From: Flagellimonas olearia
GTDB taxonomy: Bacteria; Bacteroidota; Bacteroidia; Flavobacteriales; Flavobacteriaceae
Assembly (NCBI RefSeq): GCF_009184425.1
Contig: NZ_WELG01000001.1
Span: forward strand, 991,870-1,055,869
Direction of reading: 5' to 3'
Length of the DNA stretch: 64,000 nucleotides
Below are positions 17,741 to 26,531 of this stretch, one piece after another. The notes beneath the pieces are model-generated. The model was given only the letters and a program-made list of their open reading frames with translations. It made no database searches and was not told the DNA's origin. The position numbers and the translations under genes are program-made. Position 1 is the first letter of the stretch; each line of letters starts with the position of its first letter.

Positions 17741-18825
17741 AAATTAAAAGCATAGCTTTTTCCCTTACATTTTTCACTGCTCTTTTAACCGCTAATGCGC
17801 AAGAAATGGGATTTGAGGAATACAACCCAAAGTCCACTTTGGTGGTTCCCGAACATCCTGTGGAACGGGCCAAATTCACCTTTATCGATGTACATAGCCA
17901 TCAGTTCCGTATGGGGTCCCAAGATTTGTCGACCTTGGTAAGGGACATGGATAAACTCAATGAGGGCATTATGGTGAATCTGAGCGGAGGCTCTGGAGAA
18001 GAGCTGAAAGCCAAATTGAAGAACGTAAACCAGCACTATCCCAATCGGTTTGCCGTTTTTGCCAATGTGGACTTTAGTGGAGTGGGAACACCCAACTGGG
18101 GAGAACGTGCCGCAGCACAGCTGGAAGAGGATGTGAAAAGCGGCGCCAAAGGTTTAAAGGTGTACAAAAGTTTAGGGCTGCGAAACAGTGATGTGAATGG
18201 GAAGCGGATAGCCGTTGATGACCCACGATTAGATCCCATTTGGGCAAAATGTGCCGAACTGGGCATCCCTGTATTGATTCACTCGGCTGACCCAAAATCA
18301 TTCTGGGACCCCATGGACAGCGACAATGAACGATGGTTGGAGCTCAAGACCCATCCCGGACGTAAGCGCTCAGCGACTGACCCCGCCCCATGGCAACAGA
18401 TTATTGATGAACAACATCGAATGTTCAAAAAACATCCGAAAACCAAGTTCATTAATGCACACATGGGATGGTACGCCAATAATTTGGATAAATTGGAGGC
18501 CTGCATGGAAGAAATGCCCAATATGTATGTGGGTATTGGAGCCATTATTGCCGAGTTGGGGAGGCAACCCAAACGAGCGCGGGCATTTTTTATAAAATAC
18601 CAAGATCGGATACTATTCGGAAAGGATAGTTGGAAACCTGAAGAGTTTCCTACCTATTTCAGGGTTTTGGAAACCGCCGATGAGTATTTTCCCTATTACA
18701 AAAAATACCATGCGTTTTGGGCGATGTATGGGTTGGACTTGCCAGACGAAGTCCTTAAAAAAGTATATTACAAGAATGCATTGAATCTCATTCCTGGTTT
18801 GGACCGATCACTATTCAAAGAATAG
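17737..18825 (+). CDS. Exported amidohydrolase (amidohydrolase_2 family)
   Basis: 362 residues with a signal peptide ending near TANAQ. The metal site of the amidohydrolase barrel can be followed: HSH in DVHSH near residue 52, KVYK near 144, IHSAD near 182, NAHMGW near 246 and the closing Asp in GKDSW near 292. It overlaps mocA by 4 bp and ends the operon. Export of both this enzyme and the hydroxylase suggests they handle the same outside compound, for example hydroxylation of a ring followed by hydrolysis; that is inference. Confidence 0.86.
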   Translation: MKIKSIAFSLTFFTALLTANAQEMGFEEYNPKSTLVVPEHPVERAKFTFIDVHSHQFRMGSQDLSTLVRDMDKLNEGIMVNLSGGSGEELKAKLKNVNQHYPNRFAVFANVDFSGVGTPNWGERAAAQLEEDVKSGAKGLKVYKSLGLRNSDVNGKRIAVDDPRLDPIWAKCAELGIPVLIHSADPKSFWDPMDSDNERWLELKTHPGRKRSATDPAPWQQIIDEQHRMFKKHPKTKFINAHMGWYANNLDKLEACMEEMPNMYVGIGAIIAELGRQPKRARAFFIKYQDRILFGKDSWKPEEFPTYFRVLETADEYFPYYKKYHAFWAMYGLDLPDEVLKKVYYKNALNLIPGLDRSLFKE

Positions 18826-19022
18826 CTTACTTTCTTGGGATACTTTTATTGATGCGAAGTCCCTCCGTATCCAAATCCTGAAAAATTCCACATGACACTT
18901 GTCTTTTGACCAATGTCCTGGATTTTTTTCGTTTGGTCAATGCTTCTATTTCCCTGTTTAAAAATTGCATCGAAGTTGTTTTTTGTGTTAAACGAAATCC
19001 AATCAAATTTATTTTCTGGCAC

Positions 19023-19655
19023 TCAAGGGGTTTCCATTTTTTTGGTGATATATTCCAAGGCGCCCATCCTGCTCATTTTCAAAATAAGACAGGCCGTGGG
19101 CAGGTTATCTTCTTCAATGGCGCGCAGGATTGCCTCGTTTTGCTGCTTCATTCCTGCATAAAAAGAAAGGTCTTTTACCAATCCTTGCTCGTAAAAGCGT
19201 AACCTGAGTTTTAGGTTGTCCAAGGTTTGCAATAGAATGGTATTGGTACAATTCTGCACCAACAAATCATGAAAGGCAAACCGAAGGTTTAAACATTCCA
19301 TGGGATTCTTTTCAATATCGAACAAATGCAACGTTTGCTGTAATGACTCCAAGGAGTTAACCGCAAAACTGGAATCTTCCAAGGCCATCACCTCCAGTTG
19401 TGCTATGGTCTCATATAGATTCTTGGCTTCCTCTTCACTCAATTGGGCGACCACAAAACCCCTATTTCTAACCGCCTTGATCACCCCGGCATAAGCCAAT
19501 TGACTCAAAGCTTCCCGAATTGGGGTAACACTTATTCCAATTTCCCGGGACAGTTGGGCCAAATTAATAGTTCTACCCACTTCCAACGCTCCTTTTTGGA
19601 TTTGGACAAGGAGATGGTTTTTCACTGTATCCCGAAGGGCACCAATCGGATTCAT
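19023..19655 (-). CDS. GntR family transcriptional regulator (FadR/FCD subfamily)
   Basis: 210 residues from the ATG at 19655 (an in-frame TTG five codons earlier is less likely). The N-terminal winged helix shows QLSREIGISVTPIREAL near residues 35-51, and an all-helical FCD-type ligand domain fills the C-terminal two thirds, with H-containing helices. FCD domains bind organic acids. The gene is convergent with the end of the molybdenum hydroxylase operon, which is a possible target, but no operator was identified. The 197 bp between them hold no gene I can support. Confidence 0.85.
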   Translation of the reverse strand: MNPIGALRDTVKNHLLVQIQKGALEVGRTINLAQLSREIGISVTPIREALSQLAYAGVIKAVRNRGFVVAQLSEEEAKNLYETIAQLEVMALEDSSFAVNSLESLQQTLHLFDIEKNPMECLNLRFAFHDLLVQNCTNTILLQTLDNLKLRLRFYEQGLVKDLSFYAGMKQQNEAILRAIEEDNLPTACLILKMSRMGALEYITKKMETP

Positions 19656-19712
19656 ATCCCTAAAATACAAATCCTTAGCTTAACCTTTCTAAATTCGTCA
19701 ATGAAGAATCAA

Positions 19713-20033
19713 TTAGTTTGCATCCAAGTAAGTACCTAGATTGCCCAATGCACCATCCCAGAATTTTTCATAGAATTTCATCCACTCTGAAACTTGTTTG
19801 AGCGGTTGCACATCGGCCAAACAAAATCGCTCCCTTCCCTTTGTGGTAATATCCACCAAGCCAACCTCTTCCAAGGTCTTGATATGCTTGGTCACCCCTT
19901 GCCTGCTCATACTAAACTGACCACAAATCTGTGTAATGGATAGGGCAGAGGTTGCAATGACCAAGGCGTGAAATATTTCACGCCTTGTTGGGTCGGCAAT
20001 GGCCTTGAGGATTTTTGTAATGTTATCTTGCAT
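19713..20033 (-). CDS. ArsR family repressor, paralogue 1
   Basis: 106 residues, one winged-helix domain opening with the family stretch IADPTRREIFHAL and recognition helix MSRQGVTKHIKTL. No metal-binding Cys pair is present, so it is of the SRPBCC-linked kind rather than a metal sensor. It is the second gene of a two-gene unit and overlaps the SRPBCC gene upstream by 11 bp. The two GCAAC-N6-GTTGC palindromes before the unit are the likely operators. Confidence 0.87.
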   Translation of the reverse strand: MQDNITKILKAIADPTRREIFHALVIATSALSITQICGQFSMSRQGVTKHIKTLEEVGLVDITTKGRERFCLADVQPLKQVSEWMKFYEKFWDGALGNLGTYLDAN

Positions 20034-20451
20034 GTACTTCCTCCATTAAAAATGATTCGAGATCGTTTACACAGTGGTCCCAACCTGAATTGAAACTATT
20101 GAAAAAGGTAACCGCAAAACTCTCTGGGTAGTTTGAGATACCGGAATGTTCAAGACATAGCTTTGTCCCGCCATTGATTTCCTGTAGCTCCCAACGAACC
20201 ACGGTGTCAACATTGGTATCCATCACAACCCATGTGTAAATCAAAATGTAGGGGTCCGCACTTTTCACTTCACCGGTAATTTGGGTACAGTCCGCTTCTC
20301 CGCTGGACTGAAAAGTGTACTTAAAGCCTTTTTCGGCTTTAAAATTTGTTTTCAAAAACCATTTGGAGATCTCTTCTGCTTTGGTAATGGCATCCCAAAC
20401 TTTTTGGATGGGATGGGCAAATACATGCTCTTTTTTGATTACATCATTCAT
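20023..20451 (-). CDS. SRPBCC / AHSA1-like protein, paralogue 1
   Basis: 142 residues from the ATG at 20451. The START-like fold opens with a strand (VFAHPIQKVWDAI) followed by EEISKWFL and closes with a long helix. These helix-grip proteins form a hydrophobic pocket and are very often paired with an ArsR repressor, as here. A natural ligand is not known. Gene order (SRPBCC first) is the reverse of the second pair at 41816-42612. Confidence 0.82.
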   Translation of the reverse strand: MNDVIKKEHVFAHPIQKVWDAITKAEEISKWFLKTNFKAEKGFKYTFQSSGEADCTQITGEVKSADPYILIYTWVVMDTNVDTVVRWELQEINGGTKLCLEHSGISNYPESFAVTFFNSFNSGWDHCVNDLESFLMEEVHAR

Positions 20452-20477
20452 ATCTATCGTTTTTTGATTATATTCAT

Positions 20478-20534
20478 GCAACTTATTGGTTGCTAATTTA
20501 CGAAAGTTTTTAAAACAAGCAACTTTTTGGTTGC
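20478..20534. promoter_or_regulatory. Twin palindromic operators of the first ArsR/SRPBCC locus
   Basis: Two 16-bp palindromes, GCAACTTATTGGTTGC (20478-20493) and GCAACTTTTTGGTTGC (20519-20534), differ at one base and are 41 bp apart start to start, close to four helical turns. They lie between the SRPBCC gene (minus) and the DUF3052 gene (plus), the second only 16 bp before the DUF3052 ATG, so one repressor could control both directions. The half-site spacing of GCAAC-N6-GTTGC fits a dimeric winged-helix protein. Confidence 0.72.
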
Positions 20535-20550
20535 ATATTTTGATTATACC

Positions 20551-21048
20551 ATGAATTCATCAGGATACTCAGGAACCCCGCTAGCCAAAAAACTAGGTAT
20601 TAAAGAAGACTTTTCCGTTTTGGTACTCAAAGCTCCGGAACAATATTGGTCGCTCTTCACTGACCTTCCCGATAACTTGACCATTGAACAGGGCTTTGGA
20701 AAGTACAAAATGGATTTCATCCATCTTTTTCTCACTACCCAAGAGGAAATGCTTTTACAGTCCGAGCCTTGCAAAGAACATCTAAAACCCAACGGTAGTT
20801 TGTGGGTGAGTTGGCCCAAGGGAACCTCCAAAATCTAAACAGATCTCAATAGAGAGCGTATTCGCGAGCATTTACTTTCCATCGGTCTTGTGGACACTAA
20901 AGTTGCGGCCATTGATGAAGACTGGAGCGGATTGAAATTTGTCTACCGCCTTAAAGACCGTAAAGGAAGCTATCTCTACTATAATTCTTATTTTTTCACA
21001 TTTCTTTTAGAACTGACCTACAGGCTTTTAGTTATATTACACTACTAA
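20551..21048 (+). pseudogene. DUF3052 family gene interrupted by an in-frame stop
   Basis: The frame from ATG 20551 gives a DUF3052 N-terminus (SGYSGTPLAKKLGIK) and runs to TAA at 20836-20838. The same frame continues without another stop to 21046-21048 and still reads like the family: TDLNRERIREHL, then GLVDTKVAAIDEDWSGLKFVYRL. One base change (CAA to TAA) would explain the break. After RLKDRK the translation no longer looks like family sequence, so the original end may also be altered. Likely under control of the ArsR operators just upstream. A sequencing error cannot be excluded. Confidence 0.75.
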
Positions 21049-21067
21049 ACCGACTAAACTGTTACAC

Positions 21068-24000
21068 ATGGGACATTACTACAAAGTCTACGCTCTATTA
21101 TTTTTATTTTTCACCTTAACTTTTACTTCCAAAGCCCAAAAAACCGACCCGTCCCCGTATGCCGGACTGGAGTTTCGAAATCTGGGACCTGCACTCACAT
21201 CGGGCCGTATAGCTGATATTGCCATACATCCCAACAATGAAAATACATGGTACGTTGCCGTGGGTTCCGGCAATGTGTGGAAGACGGTTAACGCCGGGAT
21301 CACATGGACCCCAATTTTCGACAAGGAATCCAGTTATTCCATTGGATGCGTTACCATAGACCCCAATAACCCTAGCACGGTTTGGGTTGGTACTGGGGAA
21401 AATGTAGGTGGTAGACACGTAGGATTTGGCGATGGGGTTTATGTAAGCCATGACGAAGGCAAAACTTGGACCAATATGGGACTGAAAACTTCAGAACATA
21501 TTTCCAAAATCATTGTACACCCTGAAAATTCAGATATTGTCTGGGTCGCTGCCCAAGGACCGCTATGGTCAAAAGGAGGGGAGAGGGGCCTCTACAAGAC
21601 CACGGACGGTGGAAAAACGTGGAACAGAACCCTAGGCGATAGTGAATGGACTGGTGCCACGGACCTTGTCATTGATCCCACCAATCCAGATGTGCTCTAT
21701 GCTGCCACTTGGGACCGTCACAGAACGGTAGCTGCCTATATGGGTGGTGGCCCTGGGTCAGGGATCCATAAAAGTACCGATGGTGGTGAGACATGGACCC
21801 AACTTAAAAGCGGTATTCCCACGTCCCATTTGGGGAAAATTGGTTTGGCCATTTCCCAGTTTGACAATGAAACCATCTATGCGGCCATTGAGTTGGACCG
21901 AAAAAAAGGAGGAGTATTCATGTCAGAAAACGGAGGGGCTTCGTGGACCAAACAGTCCGATGCGGTTTCCGGAGGAACGGGACCACATTACTATCAAGAA
22001 CTCTACACTTCGCCACATTATGAAGGTAGACTATACCTTATGAGCTATATCGTTTTGATTTCGGATGACCACGGTAAGACATTCCGACCCATGAACGAGG
22101 ACAAAAAGCATGTGGACAGTCATGCCATTGCCTTTAAACCTTCGGACCCGGATTATGTACTATTCGGAACCGATGGTGGTCTTTATGAATCTTACGATGG
22201 TACCCAGACTTGGCGTTTCTTTGCTAATCTGCCCGTGACCCAATACTATAAAATTGCCGTTGATGATGCCAAACCTTTCTACCATATCTTTGGAGGCACC
22301 CAGGACAATGGTTCCCACGGTGGGCCTTCGCGTACCAAGAGCAAGGCGGGTATCCTAAATTCGGACTGGTGGATTACTTTGGGCGCCGATGGGCACCAAT
22401 CTGCCACCGAACCGGGAAATCCGGACATCACCTATGGTGAATTCCAACAAGGTTGGTTATGGAGAATTGACCAGACCACAGGAGAAATCGTATTTATACA
22501 GCCCCAACCCAGAGCTGGGGAGCCCTCCGAGCGTTTCAACTGGGATTCTCCCATATTGGTGAGCCCTCACAAGCCTTCGCGTTTGTATTTTGCTTCGTAC
22601 CGTGTATGGAAATCAGAAAATAGAGGAGACGACTGGACGCCTATTTCGGAGGATTTGACCCGTAAGGAAGAACGGTTACCCTTACCCATCATGGGACGCC
22701 AACAGAGTTGGGACAATCCGTGGGATGTTGCTGCGATGTCCAACTACAATACCATTACCTCTTTGGCAGAATCCCCATTACAAGAAGGCCTAATTTATGC
22801 CGGAACCGATGATGGGATACTGCAAGTCACTGAAAATGGGGGTAATTCATGGAAAAAAATCATGTTGGGGAACATCAAGGGTGTTCCCAATAGAGCCTTT
22901 GTCAACGACGTCCGTGCCGATTTGCACGACGCCAATACCGTTTATTTGGTGCTCGACAATCATAAGGAAGGGGATTTTAAACCTTATCTACTGAAGAGTA
23001 CCGACAAAGGAAACACTTGGACCTTCATCAATGGAAACCTGCCCAAACGATTGATTACGTGGAGAATCGTACAAGACTACAAAAAGAAAGGAATGTTGTT
23101 TGCCGCCACAGAGTTCGGTATCTATTTTACCACTAACAGCGGAAGCAGTTGGACCAAATTGGATGGGGGAGTACCCACCATTTCCTTTAGGGACGTCACC
23201 ATTCAACGCCGGGAAGATGACCTTGTGGGCGGTTCCTTTGGGCGGGGAATCTTTATTTTGGATGATATTTCGCCTTTACGGGATTTTGACCCCTCAGTCA
23301 AAGCTCCCACATTGTTCAAAGTAAAACCTGCCTATTGGTATATTGAAAAAGATGAGGTGTATGGTCAAGGGCATTCCGAGTATGCGGCCAAAAATCCATC
23401 TTTCGGGGCAACGTTCACCTATTATTTGCCCGAAAAACTTAAGTCCTTGAAGGAAATCCGTACCGAAAAGGAAAAAGAACTCAACAAACAAAAGAGCAAT
23501 GTCCCCTTCCCTGGTTGGGATGCATTGGCACAGGAAACCACTCAGGAAGAGCCTGTATTGGTTCTTTTGATCAAAGATAGTTCTGGCAAAGTGGTAAATA
23601 CGGTGTCCGGAACCAACAAAAAAGGGTTTAATCGGGTAGCATGGGACCTTTCCTATGCGTCCAGAGGCGGTATCTCAATGGAACCCCCAAAAAGCGGTGG
23701 TGATGAGGATTATTTCGCCGTTCCATACTTAGCCACACCCGGCACTTATTCCGTGGAATTATACCAGCGCGTCGACGGAGAACTGAAAACACTTTCCGAT
23801 TCACAAACTTTTGAAGTAAAGGCCTTGGAAAAAGGAGCCTTGCCTTCCAAGCCTATCGCAGATATAGATGCCTTTAGAAGCCAATTCCAACAGTTTCAAC
23901 AAGATCTTATGGCCACCAATACCGTGTTAGATAAAAGTATCGGTCTAGTAAATGCCATGAAACGCGCCATGGATGAGGCCGTGAGTCCCAATGCTGCATT

Positions 24001-24319
24001 GGCTTCGAAAATCCATGCAGCCAAAATGCAGTTGCTGGAATTGAATGAACAAATGAATGGAAACCCTGCAAAGAACGAGATAGGAGAGAGCAATCCGCCT
24101 ACGCCGGGAGATGGCAATTTTGTAGGCATGGTGGCATTGGCGAATACGTATGGCCCAACCGGGAACCACAAAGCCGCCCTGAAAAGAGCTGACGACCAAT
24201 TACAGGGAATCAAGAAACAATTGTCCACCTTGGTCCAAAATACCTTGCCTTCCTTGGAAGCCGATTTAAAAGCAGCAGGCGCTCCATGGATCGAGGGACA
24301 AGGGCTTATAAAAAACTAG
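21068..24319 (+). CDS. Giant exported BNR / sortilin-like beta-propeller protein 1
   Basis: 1083 residues with a signal peptide (about residues 1-24, FTSKAQ). Residues 25-740 consist of Asp-box (BNR) repeats, visible as SHDEGKTW, TTDGGKTW, STDGGETW, SENGGASW and STDKGNTW, as in VPS10/sortilin propellers. A beta-sandwich (RVAWDLSYASRGG onward) and a helical tail follow. Such proteins are often called glycosyl hydrolases, but no catalytic residues are evident. A paralogue of nearly equal length lies at 53170-56295. It is followed after 6 bp by a methyltransferase gene, so the two are likely cotranscribed. Confidence 0.83.
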   Translation: MGHYYKVYALLFLFFTLTFTSKAQKTDPSPYAGLEFRNLGPALTSGRIADIAIHPNNENTWYVAVGSGNVWKTVNAGITWTPIFDKESSYSIGCVTIDPNNPSTVWVGTGENVGGRHVGFGDGVYVSHDEGKTWTNMGLKTSEHISKIIVHPENSDIVWVAAQGPLWSKGGERGLYKTTDGGKTWNRTLGDSEWTGATDLVIDPTNPDVLYAATWDRHRTVAAYMGGGPGSGIHKSTDGGETWTQLKSGIPTSHLGKIGLAISQFDNETIYAAIELDRKKGGVFMSENGGASWTKQSDAVSGGTGPHYYQELYTSPHYEGRLYLMSYIVLISDDHGKTFRPMNEDKKHVDSHAIAFKPSDPDYVLFGTDGGLYESYDGTQTWRFFANLPVTQYYKIAVDDAKPFYHIFGGTQDNGSHGGPSRTKSKAGILNSDWWITLGADGHQSATEPGNPDITYGEFQQGWLWRIDQTTGEIVFIQPQPRAGEPSERFNWDSPILVSPHKPSRLYFASYRVWKSENRGDDWTPISEDLTRKEERLPLPIMGRQQSWDNPWDVAAMSNYNTITSLAESPLQEGLIYAGTDDGILQVTENGGNSWKKIMLGNIKGVPNRAFVNDVRADLHDANTVYLVLDNHKEGDFKPYLLKSTDKGNTWTFINGNLPKRLITWRIVQDYKKKGMLFAATEFGIYFTTNSGSSWTKLDGGVPTISFRDVTIQRREDDLVGGSFGRGIFILDDISPLRDFDPSVKAPTLFKVKPAYWYIEKDEVYGQGHSEYAAKNPSFGATFTYYLPEKLKSLKEIRTEKEKELNKQKSNVPFPGWDALAQETTQEEPVLVLLIKDSSGKVVNTVSGTNKKGFNRVAWDLSYASRGGISMEPPKSGGDEDYFAVPYLATPGTYSVELYQRVDGELKTLSDSQTFEVKALEKGALPSKPIADIDAFRSQFQQFQQDLMATNTVLDKSIGLVNAMKRAMDEAVSPNAALASKIHAAKMQLLELNEQMNGNPAKNEIGESNPPTPGDGNFVGMVALANTYGPTGNHKAALKRADDQLQGIKKQLSTLVQNTLPSLEADLKAAGAPWIEGQGLIKN

Positions 24320-24325
24320 TCGAAT

Positions 24326-24982
24326 ATGATCATACGATCCACCTGTTCCTTCCTTTTGCTGCTTTTGTTCGCTTTACCCTCAACGTTATGGGGTCAATAC
24401 ACGGAAGCCGATTGGAAGGAGCGGGACAAATGGATGAAAACGGAATTCCTACTGGACCTGATGGGGGTGGAGCAAGGGAATAAAGTGGCCGATATAGGAT
24501 GCCATGAAGGGTATTTGAGCATGCATTTATCCAAAAAAGTAGCTGAAAGCGGTCGAGTATATGCGGTTGATGTCCGTTCCGATCGATTGGAAAAATTGAG
24601 GGAGAATGCCCATAAACGAAGCTTGGAAAACATTGTCACCATTCTTGGGGACTATGACGACCCGAAACTGCCCGAAAGGGAATTGGATATGGTTTTTATT
24701 ATGGATACCTACCACGAAATGGATGCCCATCAAAAAATACTCCAGCATGTGAAATCAGCCTTAAAACCCGGCGGAAAAGTGATGGTTCTTGAAAAACTCA
24801 AGGATTGGGTACGTGGAAAATCCAGGGAAACGCAAGTAGCATCCCATTCACTGTCTGCCGATTATGTCAGGGAAGAATTGAAACAAGCTGGTTTCACCAT
24901 CATTTCAGAAATCGAAGATCATGGAAAATGGGAACGGGAGGGCGATAAACAAATGTGGGTCATTGTAGCGCAAAAACCTTGA
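24326..24982 (+). CDS. Class I SAM methyltransferase with a signal peptide
   Basis: 218 residues. The core shows motif I as VADIGCHEGYLS (the usual GxGxG is altered to GCHEG), then AVDVRSDRLEKL for motif II, an acidic VTILGDYDD and a later LKPGGKVMVLE. Before this core sit about 23 residues that look like a signal peptide (hydrophobic stretch ending LWGQ), which is odd because SAM is made in the cytoplasm. It is probably in the same transcript as the BNR protein. Possible roles are non-enzymatic binding or a wrongly placed start, but no later Met fits the fold well. Confidence 0.78.
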   Translation: MIIRSTCSFLLLLLFALPSTLWGQYTEADWKERDKWMKTEFLLDLMGVEQGNKVADIGCHEGYLSMHLSKKVAESGRVYAVDVRSDRLEKLRENAHKRSLENIVTILGDYDDPKLPERELDMVFIMDTYHEMDAHQKILQHVKSALKPGGKVMVLEKLKDWVRGKSRETQVASHSLSADYVREELKQAGFTIISEIEDHGKWEREGDKQMWVIVAQKP

Positions 24983-24994
24983 TGGACTTATATG

Positions 24995-25471
24995 CTACTG
25001 TGCTCTACGGACATAGACATAACTACGGATTCCCGGTAAATCATCTCCAATATCCTTGATCAATTGATCTCCATCAATGGTAAGGGTGCCCAAAAGGCTG
25101 CTTCCCTGCAAGATAACTTCGGTATCTGAGGAAGACCATGCCCCGGTTGCGGCCAAAGAGCCTGAACATTGGGCCACAAACTGCCCATTGGTAATGGCTG
25201 TGATGTTAATACCAGTTTGTTCAAAAGTCCATACCATATCCCCATCAATCAATAAGGTTCCCGAAATACAATCCAGTTCATTCATTAAGTTGGTTGAAGA
25301 AGTACCATCCATATCAATATCCTGTGCCGAACTAACATTAACCTGGGCCAAGTCCCATATTCCTATCACTTCTAGGTTAGCAGTACCAGTGCCACCACCA
25401 TCATCGTTGCTACATGAGAACATGAGCATCAATGCTGCAATTCCCAAAAAGGCTTTGTGTATATTTTTCAT
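24995..25471 (-). CDS. Lipocalin-like lipoprotein
   Basis: 158 residues with a lipoprotein signal ending in MFSC (Cys20) followed by SNDDGGG, an acidic stretch typical of surface-exported lipoproteins of this phylum. The rest is mostly beta, opening with IGIWDLAQV, a typical first strand of bacterial lipocalin-like domains, and has two Cys residues that could pair. Ligand unknown. It is convergent with the methyltransferase gene (12 bp gap) and divergent from the lipoprotein at 25619. Confidence 0.72.
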   Translation of the reverse strand: MKNIHKAFLGIAALMLMFSCSNDDGGGTGTANLEVIGIWDLAQVNVSSAQDIDMDGTSSTNLMNELDCISGTLLIDGDMVWTFEQTGINITAITNGQFVAQCSGSLAATGAWSSSDTEVILQGSSLLGTLTIDGDQLIKDIGDDLPGIRSYVYVRRAQ

Positions 25472-25618
25472 GAGTTTTTTTAGATTGATTTATCAAAATA
25501 ACAGATTTCCAGAAAAAATATTTGAATGCTCCCTTACATTTTATCGATCTACACCCAATAAATGTACTAAAGTAGCACCAAGACCGTTTTAGCACCGTAA
25601 CACCCTAACTTACATGAC

Positions 25619-26404
25619 ATGAACAGAACCATACAAAACATTGGAAAAATTGCTTTCATAGGTTTGGCCTTGCTTATTGGACAATCTTGTAGTGATGATG
25701 CTAAACCGCCAAGTGACCAAGAACTGACCCAAGTAGAGGTGCAGACCATTTTAACGTCTGACGAATTAACCAGTGTGGCCGATAATGCTTTGGCAGAACT
25801 CTTCGCCGATAATGGAGAAACAGCAAAAACAGCAAAAACAAACGAATGTTATAGTGCCGAGTATACCGAAACCGGTTTTACGGCCACTTTCAACAATTGT
25901 GTCCTGAACGGAACCGAAAATGTGAACGGAACCGTTGTCGCCACATACGACACAAGTGGAGAAGCTACCTCATTCAGTGTAGCGTATAACGATTTTTATG
26001 TAGGTGACATTAAAATTAATGGAACCAGAAATTTCACGATGAGCGGTGATGCCGAAGGAAATTCCATCTCGTTCACGGTAACCAGCAATATCACCATTGA
26101 ATTGGCCGATGGGAGCAGTATTGTGGAAACCGGAGACAAAACCTTCACATTCAGTTTTGGTGAGACCTTGGATAACTTCACTATTGGAATCTCAGGGTCT
26201 TGGGCCATAGAGGCCAACGGAAATATCTATTCCATTGAGACCGATGGTGTAGAGATTGATGCCCAATGTGGAAACTTCACTACCGGCACCATGATAGTTT
26301 CCAAGAATGGTCTTGTAGTGACTGTTGATTTTGGTGATGGCGAATGTGATGACAAAGCCACCGTAATCTACCCTAATGAAGTGACTGAAGAGATAACCTT
26401 ATAA
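25619..26404 (+). CDS. Hypothetical beta-rich surface lipoprotein
   Basis: 261 residues with a lipoprotein signal ending in GQSC (Cys24) and the acidic SDDAK run after it. A short helical part follows (residues 35-70), then a long series of alternating Thr/Asn/Gly-rich strands with four Cys that may form two bridges. No family recognised. A strong intrinsic terminator follows 26 bp after the stop. The 147 bp before it, shared with the divergent lipocalin-like gene, must hold both promoters. Confidence 0.7.
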   Translation: MNRTIQNIGKIAFIGLALLIGQSCSDDAKPPSDQELTQVEVQTILTSDELTSVADNALAELFADNGETAKTAKTNECYSAEYTETGFTATFNNCVLNGTENVNGTVVATYDTSGEATSFSVAYNDFYVGDIKINGTRNFTMSGDAEGNSISFTVTSNITIELADGSSIVETGDKTFTFSFGETLDNFTIGISGSWAIEANGNIYSIETDGVEIDAQCGNFTTGTMIVSKNGLVVTVDFGDGECDDKATVIYPNEVTEEITL

Positions 26405-26430
26405 AGCTCTTCATCAAAAATAGCTATCGA

Positions 26431-26457
26431 GCACCGATTATATCGGTGCTTTTTTTT
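26431..26457 (+). terminator. Intrinsic terminator after the lipoprotein gene
   Basis: GCACCGAT (26431-26438) pairs with ATCGGTGC (26442-26449) across a three-base loop and is followed by a run of eight T. Confidence 0.92.
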
Positions 26458-26531
26458 GTTCCCAATCCAAAAGAACCTTGAACTTCTAACTCCAGTTTGG
26501 TTATATTTAGGGGAATCATTCGGCATACAAT

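Noticed and set aside
18913-19161. An 82-codon hydrophobic frame between the amidohydrolase and GntR genes.
   Set aside because: Most of it lies antisense to the GntR gene, and its hydrophobicity comes from the T-rich strand.
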